From: Cladopsammia gracilis
Taxonomy: Eukaryota; Cnidaria; Anthozoa; Scleractinia; Dendrophylliidae
NCBI GenBank assembly: GCA_022457155.1
Contig: JAJGOT010000209.1
Span: 745,001 to 809,000, forward strand
Direction: 5' to 3'
Length of the DNA: 64,000 nt
The notes beneath the pieces were generated by a model. It ran no database searches. It was not told the DNA's origin and saw only the letters and a list, made by a program, of their open reading frames with translations. The translations under genes and the position numbers were made by a program. Position 1 is the first letter of the stretch, and every line of letters begins with the position of its first letter. Below are positions 1 through 12,777 of the stretch, piece after piece.

Positions 1-114
1 GAAATATTGGGCAAATTTGTTTGAATATATATATTTTGTTTTATTCTTTTGTATACTCTTTCAACGCCTTGCCGTAAGGATCAGTTTGCCGCTTTCTGAT
101 CTTCTACCGATATC

Positions 115-304
115 TTACCCTGTCACTCCCAGAGTCAATAATGGACACATGCAGTGCAGTTCTAACTTATAGTCGGTGGACGAAATCCTATGGTGTTGCC
201 ATTCAAATGAAACATCTTACTTTCGTACTTTTCCATGGTACCATTTGTTTTTCAATATTTAACAAAATGAAATTTGGGATTTTTCTTTAATTTTGAAGGG
301 CTAA
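115..304 (+). repeat. Interspersed TIR element, AACCC family A, diverged copy
   Basis: A decayed copy of a repeat also present at 6118-6352, 32822-33002, 41478-41700 and 48826-49300. Shared landmarks are 'CACTCCCAGAGTCAAT', 'GTGGACGAAATCCTATGGTG', 'CATTCAAATGAAAC' and 'GGTACCATTTGTTTTTC'. Complete copies begin TTAACCCTTT and end AAAGGGTTAA; here both ends are degraded. Confidence 0.7.
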
Positions 305-408
305 CTGATGAAAAAAATCATCTCATTTCCAATGAAAGTAAGAACGCCAAGTTCAAGGTTAGTTTGCAAATATTTTGCAAAACCAGCTTGCCCCGAATAT
401 TAAAAAAA

Positions 409-475
<67 letters not shown>

Positions 476-1615
476 GTTAGAGCCAAATAGAATGTTGTTC
501 GGCGCAGGACGTTTCATTTGAATGCCATACACATAAGAATTTCATCAACCGGCATGCTCAATAACTAACAGTATATCCACATTACATAACAAGGTATTGC
601 TTTTGGAGTAAAGGGCCGCTTTATGCTTACTCAGGATAATTTCTCAGAGCCGCTGTAAAAAGAATAAAATTATTAAGTTCGTGCATGAAACCAATAACAG
701 TAAGTACAAAAATTGTGAACGATCTACTAAACCAGCTGTCGGCAACAAAAACGTGCATTTAAGAATCACCGTTTTCCCTATATAATACCACAGGCAGCCC
801 AAGCTCAGTATGTGACGATTCTTTGACGAACGATTTATAAACTTTGTATGGAAAATTCACTTTAGTCTTGTATATGCTAAAATAAAGATATTAATGTAGA
901 AATAAACTTCACTTACCCCATCATTGGGTTTTTGTTGTGTCTTTTATGCAATTTGGGCGCAAATTGTGTCCATTTTAGACGGTTTTGTGGCTTACGAGTT
1001 TTTGCGATGTCGTCGGTTGTCGTTTCCACAAGTGTGATGTCATTAATCATGATCTTGGAAAACAATCTTGGTCCCTGCAAATACTGAGTTAACCTTTTAA
1101 CCAGAGTAAGCCTGTTCCAGGCGCACAGTTGTAAAGGCGGCACACGAATATTTTCTCCACTCTCGCTATCTTATCTTTACTTCCCACAACCTGAACGCCA
1201 GCTGTACAATCTCATAACGTTTGAACCTGTGGATGAAATCCTAGCATGCATGTGACCCTTCAAGACCTACGAGCCGATGCGGGTATAAAGAAAAATCGTT
1301 AGATGTACTGAAAGTACTGATTTGGTGACTCTTCAAGTTTAGCTATTCAACAGGACTTTCCTGTATTGCTGGTTATAGTGCTGTGCAAAGTGGTCCTAAC
1401 GTTTGCGTTTATGGACAAAATATTTAAAGTACATGCCTATGAAATGAAATTTTCGACCCGTTTCTTATACTAAAAATTTATAGTCCGTGTTCCACTGATT
1501 CATAATTTTCCAGTTTAAGTTCCATGAAGTTCAACAAGTTGAACTCCGTCAGACATGTTGCGGGGACAAAATGTCCCCAAGATTGGTGTTGCACAATTAT
1601 GACAGTATCAGTTCA
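305..1615. other. Intergenic stretch, no gene seen
   Basis: Apart from the CA microsatellite at 410-474, I see no coding pattern, RNA gene or recognisable transposon. The short open frames here lack any family resemblance. Confidence 0.5.
410..474. repeat. (CA)n microsatellite
   Basis: About 32 nearly perfect CA dinucleotides. The poly-His-Thr open frame across it is an artefact of the repeat. Confidence 0.97.
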
Positions 1616-2562
1616 CACGAGGGGACGTGTCGCTGCAACATATCCCTGAGTCAAGTCGCCGATACATTTCCATGTGGTGTGCAAGCGCTATGATTTTCCC
1701 CCTGCTACATGTCCCCGCTACACTCAGGGGCGGATCCAGGGGGTGGATTGGGTGGCTAGCCACCCCCCTCTTGACCAGTGGCAGGGGTTTCATTAAGGGC
1801 CGGGCACCGGGCAAATTGACCGGCTGTGAACACGATTTTGCCCGGCTGCTTTGAACATCTAAACTTTATTTTTTCGCTAATAACTTAAATAGTTTTCCAA
1901 CTTGACCTTTTCGATGTGTGTTCTAAAAAATAAAGCATATTTCAACTTTAAAAACAACGAAGTCATTGCTTATTTACCTTCCGTTGCTCCCTGTACACAA
2001 GAAACGTGACAAACAACTGAAATCGCCCCAAAATGCATTTCCAGCTTAGTGTTCTGCATTATGTTCTGCCGATGTCACTGAGTTGCAAACAAGTTCCACG
2101 TGTGTTATGGCGACAGAAAAAATGTCAGAACGGTCGATTAAACAATATTTTTGTATTCAACTTGATAACTTGATGTCCGTGACTACAGATATCTGTATTC
2201 ATTTGATTAAACAAACAAAATACAAGGTTTCAAGCAATAGTAATATGCTTAAGTTCGTGCTTTAAAATGCAGGAAAATGCATTTCTGGGAGACTAAAATT
2301 TTAAAATTTTAAAATTTTAGTCTAGAGAAAATTTTACTCTGCTCAAACTCATTGCTCTCCTGTTCAAAATCTTAATCACGAGACCCAGTATTGGTTTTAA
2401 CAGTTTTCTTTTAAATTGCAACAATTATAAAAAATTGACTTAGGCATATACCTGGATCCGCCCCTGTACACTCCCTGCTACATGTCCTTCAGTGTGTACA
2501 ACACAAATTTTTGTCGCTACTACATGTCGCTGCGATATGTCCCTGCTACATGACCCCTCGTG
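1616..2562. mobile_element. Outer TIR element interrupted by a hAT-like element
   Basis: The left end reads CACGAGGGG followed by a 'TGTCGCTGCAACATATCCCTG' type sequence. The right end is its approximate inverse, ending CCCCTCGTG, with 'GTCGCTGCGATATGTCCCTGC' just inside. The interior is disrupted by the element at 1726-2465. No coding capacity is seen, so it is non-autonomous. Ends and superfamily are inferred. Confidence 0.5.
1726..2465. mobile_element. hAT-like non-autonomous element with 8-bp target duplication
   Basis: The ends are perfect inverted copies of AGGGGCGGATCCAGG. Flanks CTACACTC (1718-1725) and GTACACTC (2466-2473) match at 7 of 8 positions, which fits the 8-bp target-site duplication of hAT transposons. 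The interior has no transposase frame. It sits inside another repeated element, so it is the younger of the two. Confidence 0.75.
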
Positions 2563-3458
2563 TCTGACCACCTTTATATGGTGCTCGTTGTTTTGAGTAT
2601 GTCGCTCGCTGCCTTTCAATATTCTTTCCCAACATTTTAATTGAGGCGCTCTTGGACCTCTTCATGGAAAAAGTGCCAGAATGCTCTAATTAACAAAAAA
2701 TTCTACAAACATAACATTCCTGTACTCATGTCGTTTTAATACAAGTCGCCAAGAACTGAAAACGCTATATTTTCGTTATTTTACGACACACAAGCTAAGG
2801 CGCTTAAAAAATACTGAGTCCTTTGCATTGACCAAAAAATAGTGTTGTGAGGCCATTTCTAATAAACAATTTAAAAATTGCAATTATTTTATCAGTTACA
2901 AGTAATGTTCTCCAATACATGTTATGGGTAGAATTTCTGATTCAGTGTTATTAACTTTGTATAATGCTAATGAAATAAGATAATTTTTTTTCTAAAAATA
3001 CTGGCAAAATATGTATTGCACGATCGTTACGTTTCTAGCGTATATTTGACAAAACCAATTGCGAAATTGCAGTTAACTAAATCGAAGCTTTTGTTGGTGT
3101 CGAAAGAAAAAAGTGATCCTCGATTAATTTGTTATCGCAAACGAGAGAAAACTACAGCTAAGCTAAATGCAGCCAAATTTCTCTATGTAAGCGGTTTTTA
3201 AAACCATTGTTCTCAACACGATTGAAAAGAAACTCATTTATTTCTGTTTCAAAGATTGCGCCAGTAAAGTAAGCCGACAGTGGCGAGCGACGAATAATTT
3301 GCAACCTGTGCACATTACCAAAATCTCTCCAAACAATAGCAGAGATTGTTATTGTTGCTAGATCCATTTACATTTATCGACACAAGGTGCTTTGGCCATA
3401 CAGTAAATATGGAATGCCATTAATTTAACACGGCTTTCCATCCTGATAATAAACAGGG

Positions 3459-3521
3459 TATAAATCCTGACGGCCAAACATCCAGATCAGTGCGACATAT
3501 TTTTTTCGTCGTTTACAAGGT
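3459..3521 (+). promoter_or_regulatory. Candidate TATA/Inr promoter with short first exon and donor
   Basis: TATAAAT lies at 3459-3465 and an initiator-like TCAGTGC at 3487-3493, so the likely +1 A (3489) is 30 bases from the first T. A strong donor AAG|GTATGT follows at 3520, giving a 31-base non-coding first exon. The receptor gene at 12,778 has a splice acceptor in its 5' untranslated region (12,377), so this could be its distal promoter. That link is inference. Confidence 0.4.
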
Positions 3522-4254
3522 ATGTTAATACAGTTTCTATTATCATACATGGAAGTCGGAGCGAAAACGCGCATCAGTCATCACCTAAACGCTTGCGCAT
3601 TTCAGAAAGTTAATGAAATGGCTTTCTGAGATAAATAATTTTAGTTTTGTCTTTGGAAAAGGAATCAGTACACGACTCGATGGTTCTGTTATTTTGTCGG
3701 CGTATGTGCTAGCCTTTACAAACACTCAGTTCCGAAAATGAATGCGTTTTTCTTGCATGTTGTCAGGACGCAACACATAATATCAAATGAAACCTTCCAT
3801 TTGTTGGCATCGACTTAAGAGCTTTTCTTTTCTTACGTTAAATCACACCTGAATAACTTCTCGAATAAAATGCATGAAAATGAATCTCGAAAATTCGACT
3901 AAATCTTCATATGAAAAAACGCTTAAGTGAACAATACGCATCCAAAATACCTATTTAATATAACACTTTCTTAACGAAAACAGTTTGTAATGTTCGCCAA
4001 GCCACGCAACTTATTTCACCGCTCCGGCCGGAGTCATCTGAAAGATGCCGGCCTCTAGAACTCATTCTAAATTAACGGCTGAAGAATATCTTTTACCTGT
4101 CCACGACGGTTGTCTGTAGTTTCAATTCAAGCTTAATCGAAGTTAAGTAAAGAAAATCAATCAACGGAGTTTCTTCTATATATACTTCGTTTCTTGTTTG
4201 GATTCCTCGTAAAGGATAAGAGTTGTGTTACTAGTTTAAGTACATTAGCAGCTA

Positions 4255-4286
4255 TATCCAGCCATAGCCATAGCCATAGCCATAGT
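4255..4286. repeat. (AGCCAT)n short tandem repeat
   Basis: About five copies of a six-base unit. Confidence 0.85.
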
Positions 4287-4443
4287 GATATACTGCTCCG
4301 GCGAGAAACAATAATAAGCGATATTTAATTATCAAGATTGCACTTTACAGGAACCGGAACGTTATTTTTGATCTATACTAACATATTCACAGACGGTTAT
4401 GATTTATCGCTAGTGTTGTTTGTTTAATGGCTGCTAATTTTTT

Positions 4444-4902
4444 CAGTTCTTCTTGTTTTAATTTCAAGGACGCTCTATCTTCTTAGCACCAAACTTACTT
4501 TTTAAAATTCATTGGCCTGCATAACAGGCGTTATTGGAGGCGCTCAAGTGGGTTATGAGGAAAAATTTTTCCTCCCGGTGCGTGTCTCGCGCTTCGCGCT
4601 CGCGTCCCAAAACCCGCTTGAGCACCTCCAATAACACCTGTTATGCAGGCTAAAAATTCATTTTCCGAGTCCAGTTCTTCTTGTTTTCATTTCAAGGACG
4701 CTCTGTCTTCTTAGCATCAAACTTATTTTTTTAAAATTCATTGGCCTGCATAATAGGCGTTATTAGAGGCGCTCAAGCGGGTTTTGAGGAGAAAACTTTT
4801 TCCTCCCCGTGCGTGTCTCGCGTTTTGCGCTCGCGCCCCAAAACCCGCTTGAGCACCCCCAATAACGCCTGGTTATGCAGGCTAAAAATTCATTTTCCGA
4901 GT
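4444..4902. repeat. Tandem duplication (2 x ~229 bp) containing a foldback element
   Basis: 4444-4671 and 4672-4902 are direct copies starting CAGTTCTTCTTGTTTT. Each contains a hairpin (4515-4650 and 4744-4882) whose arms begin GCCTGCATAAYAGGCGTTAT and run into GCGCTCAAG; the loop is CpG-rich. The foldback looks like a small TIR transposon that was duplicated with its flank. Confidence 0.85.
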
Positions 4903-5379
4903 TATTGAATCACAAAAACTTACTGCGCATGACAATTTAAATTGGATCCGGCCGATGGAGCAGAAATCTGTTAATGAAATTCTGATGCACGGCTGTCTGT
5001 CTAATCTAAAATAAAAACCGATCCTTCTTAAAGAGCCTATGTCACATATATATCTTTATTTCTCGAACTGCAAAAAGACATATTTGCATTATCCATAGGA
5101 GAATCCAAAAATAATGGTCCAGTCTGGTGTGCGTAAAAACATATATTAAATTGTCTTTGCCTCGTTAATTCTTCCCTTGTGTATTGAAAACAAAAATAAC
5201 CCACACTATTAACAAGATTATGGTTTATTGTCTTTCCAAGACAGAAGATTGTAGTGCGTCGCGCATGGAGTTGTGGGACGGATTCACATCCTTCCCAGTA
5301 CACCCTGCGCTCCCTGTTTTCCCGCGATTCACGGGGACTGGGTACGAGGCAGCTTTTGAGAATTAAATTGGCTCTCTCT

Positions 5380-5557
5380 TAAGGCCGATTTACACGGTAC
5401 AACTTTGTCGCATGCGACACGCTCAAACCATGCTTACGACATGCTTACAACATGCTTACAACACGAATTGCTCCGCATAAATTAACTCAAGTCATATCGT
5501 AAGCATGGCGTAAGTGTGTCGTATGCAATAAAGTTGTACCATGTAAATCGGCCTTTA
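5380..5557. mobile_element. Foldback element, GGCCGATTTACACGGTAC ends
   Basis: TIRs read TAAGGCCGATTTACACGGTA and its inverse at the right end. The interior is built from degenerate short words (CATGCTTACAACA, CGTAAGCATG). A relative lies at 40,580-40,872. No coding capacity. Confidence 0.8.
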
Positions 5558-6117
5558 GTGTTCCAGGAGTATTTCACAAACACGAACAGATACTTAGCCG
5601 TAGCGACGTTTAAAATTTCAAAAATTTCACTGGCACAATGAGTTTGACCCCAAAACATAAAAATTCCCACGAAATAAAGATGCCCACTGAGGCACTGACA
5701 ATCCGACATTTATTGACTGCCTGGCCTTCCCAGTTGATCATGCCAGACTTCAATTTAAAGCCGAATTTCATCAGGAGAATGAAACGTTTGAAAACCGCAT
5801 TACATTACTCCAGGTTTGGCCCTGGCATGCATTGATAGGATAGAAGAAAAATCATAGCAATACTCACTTGCGTGCAGTTAACAATTTGTATTTTTGGAAT
5901 TAGGTAAGGATTTAGTGATTATTTCGGTTTGTTTTGTCTTTATTGTCACATGAACAAAAGACGTTTACACGATACCCAAGATAACGATAGAATCCTGGGT
6001 GTGACCGCCCAATGGCGCACCCACTGAATGCTAAAATCTGAGATGTCTGAAGACATCAATGCAATTTGAGGATTTCGTAACAAAGAAGTGTTTTTCTTTC
6101 ACTCGAGCTTCTGCGCT

Positions 6118-6352
6118 TTAACCCTTTACACACCACCAAGAGTGTCAAAAATCAAAATAGAAGAAAAATTCCAAATTTCATTTTGCAAAATATTGAAAAA
6201 ACAAATGGTACCATGCAAAAATACTGCTGAAGAGGTTTCCATTGAATGGTCACATCACAGGATGTGGTTCACAGACTCAAAAGTTAGAAGTAGTACACTA
6301 CATCAGTACATGTCTCCATAATTGACTCTGGCTCTGGGAGTCAAAGGGTTAA
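6118..6352 (-). mobile_element. TTAACCCTTT TIR element, family A, near-complete copy
   Basis: It runs from TTAACCCTTT to AAAGGGTTAA. The interior is the reverse complement of the family A consensus seen at 41,478-41,700. Non-coding; the small open frames in it are not genes. Confidence 0.8.
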
Positions 6353-9300
6353 GGATCCCAGTGTATGACGTACTAAATTAACATTCTCGTTAACATTGTC
6401 ATTAACATTGTCGTTGTCACTTACTATTTCTGTTAGAAATACACTTAGAAAAACTTATGAAAAAAAGACGTAAAATATGTTATGTCGATCGATTCTTTAA
6501 TAACTGAACATTTTCGCTACTTAACGGTTTATGACCGAACTTGGAATTTATTTATATGATATGGTTGTAACTTAGAAATCGAAATCTCAGATTGTTTAAT
6601 ATCATTCATTAAACAGCATTTCACTTCAATTTAGAATGCAAAACTGATTTCGTTAGAACTTTTCTCCAGTTGTGAACTTGACCGATCTTGCAATTCACCG
6701 AGGAATTCAGTGGTACTTGACGGTCACGTGAAGAATGACATGAGGAAATTCTTTCTGCATATGAATTTTACTACTGACAGATTTTGAGTAACTGCGTGTT
6801 GCCAAGATTGATCGAAATTGCATGTGAAAGAGAGACAAATACTTGCGGGGTATTTGGAATGTTCAATTTCGGTCAGTTTTCTTGACAGATATAAAATGCG
6901 TGCTTAGACTAAACAACGGGATTATTACGCACAACAATTAAACCTCTGATGGCACGAAGATAAGACGATATGATACGTTGTACATTCCAAAACAAGAAAA
7001 ACAACGTGATATTCACCGAGCATATGGTTTCATACGGCATTTATCTAGTGTTTTTGTGCGGATAATAGCTAATTACGCGAGGTAAGTTCCATTCAAAGTG
7101 GTTCAGTTGTTTTCCTTAGTCTTTAAACTGTCGCACTCTACTGTAGTTATAAGATAAGAAACCGTAGCGACGAGGATCTGTTTACCATATATCCAGGTAA
7201 TGACCTGGAGGTACGCAGGCACAGAAAAGAAAATTTCCGTCTAACAACAAATCTCAACTAATTCTCCGACCCGCCGCTCTTGTTTTCATTTTGTATCATG
7301 GATGGACTTGCTTAAATATTCTTTGGTGTGTCCATATAATCCGGGAAAGCAAAAATTACAACGGTCTACAAAAATACTCGAGACGCATTTGCCAGAAAAA
7401 AACGCGATTATTTTCGCGTACGACCTCTTAAACCTTGAAATTTTCAACTTCGCTTCCATTGTTGCGTTCAAAATGGAGGGCTTGAGTGAGATTATTAAAC
7501 ACATCATAGTATCACGGTATGGGGAGTGCTGACTTTGGCTTACAAACTTTAAGTCAGTTTACAAAAGCTCTGTGAAGTGCCCTCGAATTTTATGTTATAA
7601 ACGATATGTCGGGTCAACATTTGGTTGGTATGCGTAGCAGATTGCAAAGAATTCAGTGCGCACTATATATACGTACGTATACATATAGGCTGCTGCTTTG
7701 GAATAGTCCGTGAGCTTAGTCGATCAATGGATCATGGAATTTCTTACTTTAGTCTACATCGGAGTGTCTCTTGAAATAAAAAATCAAACAAAACGGAAAC
7801 ATCAATCGCGTTTTGTCTGAGAACGGGGTTTCACAAAATCGGTGCTGCCCCATCCCAAAGTTTTGAGGGCCCTTCACTTTGAAAATGAAGTCATCTAATA
7901 TTTCAAGGTAGCGTCGGTGTGCTGTAGGCAATCTTACCTTTATTTATTTTTACACACAAGAGTTCTAAAGTTAACCTTTTACACACAATAACTCCAAATT
8001 TTACACTTAGCAGAAAAATTTTATCAGAGCTTTTTGTATTAAATACAGATAGGACGTGAGGAAAGAGTCGACGAAGCTTTCATCAGAGGGCAGCATTTAG
8101 GAATACCCGGATTATATCTAAATCCGTGACCTCTTCGGTCAGGCTTCTGTCATCTCATAACCGCTCCAAGATCCATTTTTGCATAAAGATAGTGTGCGAT
8201 TAATTTAGTAAACTGAGTGATTGCAATTAGTAATCCTCAAAGGGTTTTATGAAGGTTATCAATTACCTTGTAACCTCATATCCCATCCAGTTCAAAGTTA
8301 AGTGCAAGTGTCGAACAGTTAAAGTGGGTTTTACCCACAGAGCGTTTCCTTTTTATAAAATAAATCTTGATCCTTTTCCAATAATTTCCCCGCACAAAAT
8401 TCGTGCTAAAAAACAGGGGGTAGCTGAAATTGTGTTGAAAAATGAAAAGAGGGAGCCCGGTGCCGACCTTTATGTTAGCGAGCTGCACATTGGAAAGCGT
8501 CTTGGAACCTCGTTAAAACCGCATAAAATGTTTTTGTCGGATTAACGGAGTTTTTAATTGCATTAAATGACTACATGAACCGTTTTTGAGACAAACAACA
8601 GTGGCCGTAACTATAACAAGGTGGTCGTATTAACTGGGTGGTCGTATGGCAAGGTTCCACTGCATGGTATCAAAAGGCCAAAAGTTCAGAGCTGACTCAT
8701 ACAAGGCAATTTGTAGTTGGCCAAACAGGTTTATTAAAATTAACTCAGTCCGATCCTGACTTAATTTTACGTACTGTGAATATGCAAAATAGGTTAAAGA
8801 CTAACTAAATCTGATCACTGTAAAAATTAAAAGTTATTTTTTGCGGAAAAGATTTTGTTTTGATATTGGATTCCCACATTTACACTTTACTTTGAAATGT
8901 TTCAAGTTGGCGGAGGAAAAAGCGAACGATGATGATGATAACTTTATTGAAGTGTCAATGTATTTAGCTAAAAAAAGAGCTAATTGGGGACACTATAACA
9001 TAAATCCTACAAAGTCAAACAAATATATCTATCTAATATAAAACTATCATCCGATCGATATTTGAGAAACTATAACTGAAATTATGTATATCTATCTTGT
9101 GTATCTAGAATTTATATAATTGTAAAATAAAAGATGCGAACAGTGTTTTGTGAGATATTGTCCACAAAATCTGGAAGATTGACTGTTCAAATAAAAGCTA
9201 CAGAGAAATACTTTTCCTTAGCCTCGATTATCAGCCGCAGTGAAATAAGAAATGGGGTTATTTTAAGTTTTGATTTGAGCACTCTTGGTTCTACGGGTTG

Positions 9301-12300
9301 TGATTATTCATTTGACTGAGGCCGGAATCTGCGGTACGTCTGCGGTAACACGAGTGGCGGTGCGTCTGATATGGGTCTTAACTGACTCTTAACTATTCAG
9401 CAGCCGAGAAAATCAATCTGGTTCTATTTACGGTGTAGTGCAACATTGGGGCTCAATATAATCTTAGTCAAAATCAATTATTCGACAGCTTCCTAAACAA
9501 TGGAGTTTTAATAATATAAATGTCAACTATAAAACAGAAATCCCTCTGATAATTATTGGCCCTTGCATAAATAAAACATGTGATAAGTTTTTGTGATAAA
9601 GACTCATCCATCGTCAGTTTTCGGAATCACCGCTTTGTTGAATAAATTGATACATCTCCTTGACCTTTTTGATCATTTTATAGTTTATAACTTGGAAAGA
9701 GAGATTTAAAGAATGTTTTTTCAAGCACTCATTGTTCCCAGTCCGGCAATACTATTATTTTTAGATCATTTGATTGCAATTTATACTGCTGCCGCCAAAA
9801 CAAACAACCCGTAAACTTGTGGTTATCTACCAAATAAGTGAATCTGCCATAACCTTAACCCGACAGCTTGTTTTCATTCCAACACAAACGAGTGAAAACT
9901 CAATGCTTAGCAAAAGGGGCAGATGATGAAAATCATTTACATCCAGCTACTTTGCATTTAGTTAACTTCTTCCGAAAGAGTTGTGCATGCAGAGAAAATA
10001 CGAGAATTTAATCTGAGCTAACAATTAATACTTGGCACAGATTAATTCACCCCTGAGTTGGCCGGTCATATATATTGGAAAGCCTTTGTAAACAAAACAC
10101 CCTAGGGTAAACAAGTTTTTTCTAATAATAATAGTAAGTGATATTCAGGACGCGACCCGCGGTTTATCGAAAAAAGAAAAGGTTGACCGATAATTATCTC
10201 AGTTCGTGGCCCCTACTATTGTAACTACTGAACGACACCGGAAAATGAGAAATGGTTATGACTTGATTTGGTGAATGGACGCATCTGTGCCTATATTTTA
10301 ACCAAGGTATTTCTAGTTCTGTTGTCGTTTTTGTAATATGAATTTAATACCTCCATACCGCTTGCTATAAATTTCAACTCAAAACATCCGCAGTTAGACA
10401 GGCACTCATGAACAAACCATAAGGTTAAATAACTACAATAGTTTGTCTTTTGCATTGGTGGTTCTATTCAGTTACAAACGGAGTTTGATAGAAATTGGAG
10501 TTTGAAGATGGTTTGAACCAAACGTGGCATATTTTTGCAATATCTTTCATCCTTTCATCCACCCAGCCAAACAGGCCCTCTGTTAGTCAATCTCGTGTGG
10601 TTCTATATTCTAACTTTTAAGTCTGCTAGACAGTTCCAATATTTTCCGAAGGCGCTCTTATTTTCAGTATTTTACAAAAAGAAATTTAAGATATTTCTCA
10701 TATCTTGATTGTAAGCACTCTTGAGAATTAAAGGATTTAAACGACCGTAAGCCGAACTTTTTTGTAGCTCTAAAGCACTGGGAATGCAACAGCAACTTGT
10801 TACTGCTCTAACAGCGAAGAATCGCTAATTGTCTCCCGCTACTTTTTATTGCGTCGAAGAATTAAACAAGTGTCTAGCGATGACTTATAACAGCATTTAT
10901 TTCTTGCCTCAATGCTCAATGGTTTGTTATGCTCTTCTGCGTGAAAGCAGTCACGGAAAATGAGTTTATTTTATGTTTTCGTTCGTGTTATGTCAAGAAT
11001 TGTTCATTCAAGGATTAACTGTTCACCATAATCACGTTTTGTCTTGAAAGGTCCCCGGCTCAAGTGCGCATGTTGTTTCAAAACAAAGCTGTTTCGAAGA
11101 GAAAGGCAAAGAAACGATGCCAGTGATGTTCAGGCTAAAGAGATACGTGATTCGGCAAAATAAAGAAGATTATATGTTCATTTATTTATTCCGTCACCAT
11201 CTTATTTAACGGTTACCATGGATACCACTTCCACCACAGTCAAGCAGATTTGAAAAAAAAAACCAATGAAGTCATCACTAGAAATTATTTGTTAAAACTG
11301 TAGATGTTTGCATGGGAAAGTAAACGTTTATTCATATTGCCTCGAAGTAAAAATCTGAAAAATTCGGACTACCTAAGGTTTTTATTTCGCAGTTCCGACA
11401 TTGAACTGCGTGATTGACATCTTGGTCTATTATTTGTTGAGTCTCCGGGTCGGTTTCTTCTGGGGTAGATCTAACGTTAACCTGTTTATACCGACATGCA
11501 GGATGTTTTTATGCGATATAAGCTTTGTTTACTGATATTTTGTTCTTCGTTTTCTGTAGGAATATTTTCATGTCCTAGATGAAATTCAAAGTGCAAAATT
11601 ACAACTAAAATTAAATACAACTACAAAGTACAAAATCTCATTGAAATGTCATTGACAGGGTATTAAGTCAATTAATTACTAAATCGAAGGACTACCGATA
11701 TTAAAAGGTTAAACTAAATAAAAGAGGGCAAGAGTTTTTGTGTCTCACATTTACCAAGTCCGCCATTTGTGTTACTTTTACTAGACGTTTAAAATCGAAA
11801 GGTTTCCAAACTTCACTGTTATAATTTCATATCATGCCGTCACACTTCGAGTGTATATTTCTGAGCATGAGGGAAGACTTAAAAATAACAAAGAAACCAA
11901 TCCGAGAATATTATCAATATTCATTGCATCACTCAATGCTTTGCCTCTGACGACATGCATAAACTGATCATTTTAATGGGACAATGCCACTGAATTCAAT
12001 GTACATTAGCGAAACGGCCTTAAATGAGCTAATTGAATTCTTTTATGGCGGCTTCATTACCAACTCTTCAATATTTCCGTTTCTTGTCTTCTTAATTGGG
12101 TACAAAACCAGTGGTTTCAGCACTTCTAGAACGAACAATTCCCATTTGAATCTTGAAAGAAGAACGCTTTGGAGCCATTCCGCGATGATTTCATCCAGCA
12201 GTTTCGACCCCAATTAAGATACATTATAAACGGATTAACTTCTTTGGTTGAATACTGAATTGTCCAAACACAAGGTTCTTACTTTGTCAAAGCGTGAATG

Positions 12301-12376
12301 ACGTACGCTAGCTAAATTACCACAATTGTTATCTTCAAAAAGGTGTATAACCACGCTTATTTCTTGTTGTTTTGCA
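6353..12376. other. Long non-coding stretch upstream of the receptor gene
   Basis: No recognisable coding exon, RNA gene or complete transposon. Open frames such as 8249-8545 have no family features. A TATAAAA at 6890-6896 followed by a strong donor GAG|GTAAGT at 7082 is a second, weaker promoter/first-exon candidate for the receptor at 12.8 kb. Confidence 0.45.
6890..7087 (+). promoter_or_regulatory. Weaker candidate promoter and 5' UTR exon
   Basis: TATAAAA (6890-6896) is followed about 190 bases later by GAG|GTAAGT. No clear initiator is seen at +30. Offered as an alternative to the 3459 candidate for the downstream receptor gene. Confidence 0.2.
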
Positions 12377-12377
12377 G

Positions 12378-12777
12378 GTCGAAGAAAACCCACCTAACCA
12401 GGTACTTTCTGTGCTCAGTTGCCCCGGGTTCAACAAATTGGTGTCCGTGCAATGTAAAGATGCTGATCGAGGTGGACTGATTATTATTCACGTTAAAAGC
12501 TTTTGACATCAAATCTGGTGTGTTTCCTTGGTATTTACATAGTGAACTGAAAGCGTTCTTCGGTTATCACTGATTGTTCAACAAAGCCAAGGCCATCAAA
12601 CAGCGAACTTATTGAGAGCTTCTAACTTTCTACAGTTTCAAGGATTAATTTGATGAAATTACTTCTTTACAAGACACGATTCCTTTGATATTAGTACTCA
12701 AACCCGATTCATCGTGAGAAACCAGATCATCTGATTGATTTTGGAAATCATTTGACCTGAACGCCAGATTCGTAACT
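12378..12777 (+). other. Probable 5' UTR exon part of the receptor gene
   Basis: A pyrimidine tract and TTTTGCAG acceptor at 12,370-12,377 precede 400 bases without a long open frame, ending at the receptor ATG. A spliced 5' untranslated region with an intronless coding exon is common among metazoan class A receptors. The upstream exon is not established. Confidence 0.45.

Larger units (their letters stand above)
2563..4443. other. Intergenic stretch with a candidate promoter
   Basis: No gene or transposon recognised. The only structured signal is the core-promoter-like arrangement at 3459-3521 and a short AGCCAT repeat at 4255-4286. Confidence 0.45.

Noticed and set aside
8249..8545. 98-codon open frame as a small gene
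   Set aside because: No recognisable family, signal peptide or promoter; the opposite strand is also open over most of it.
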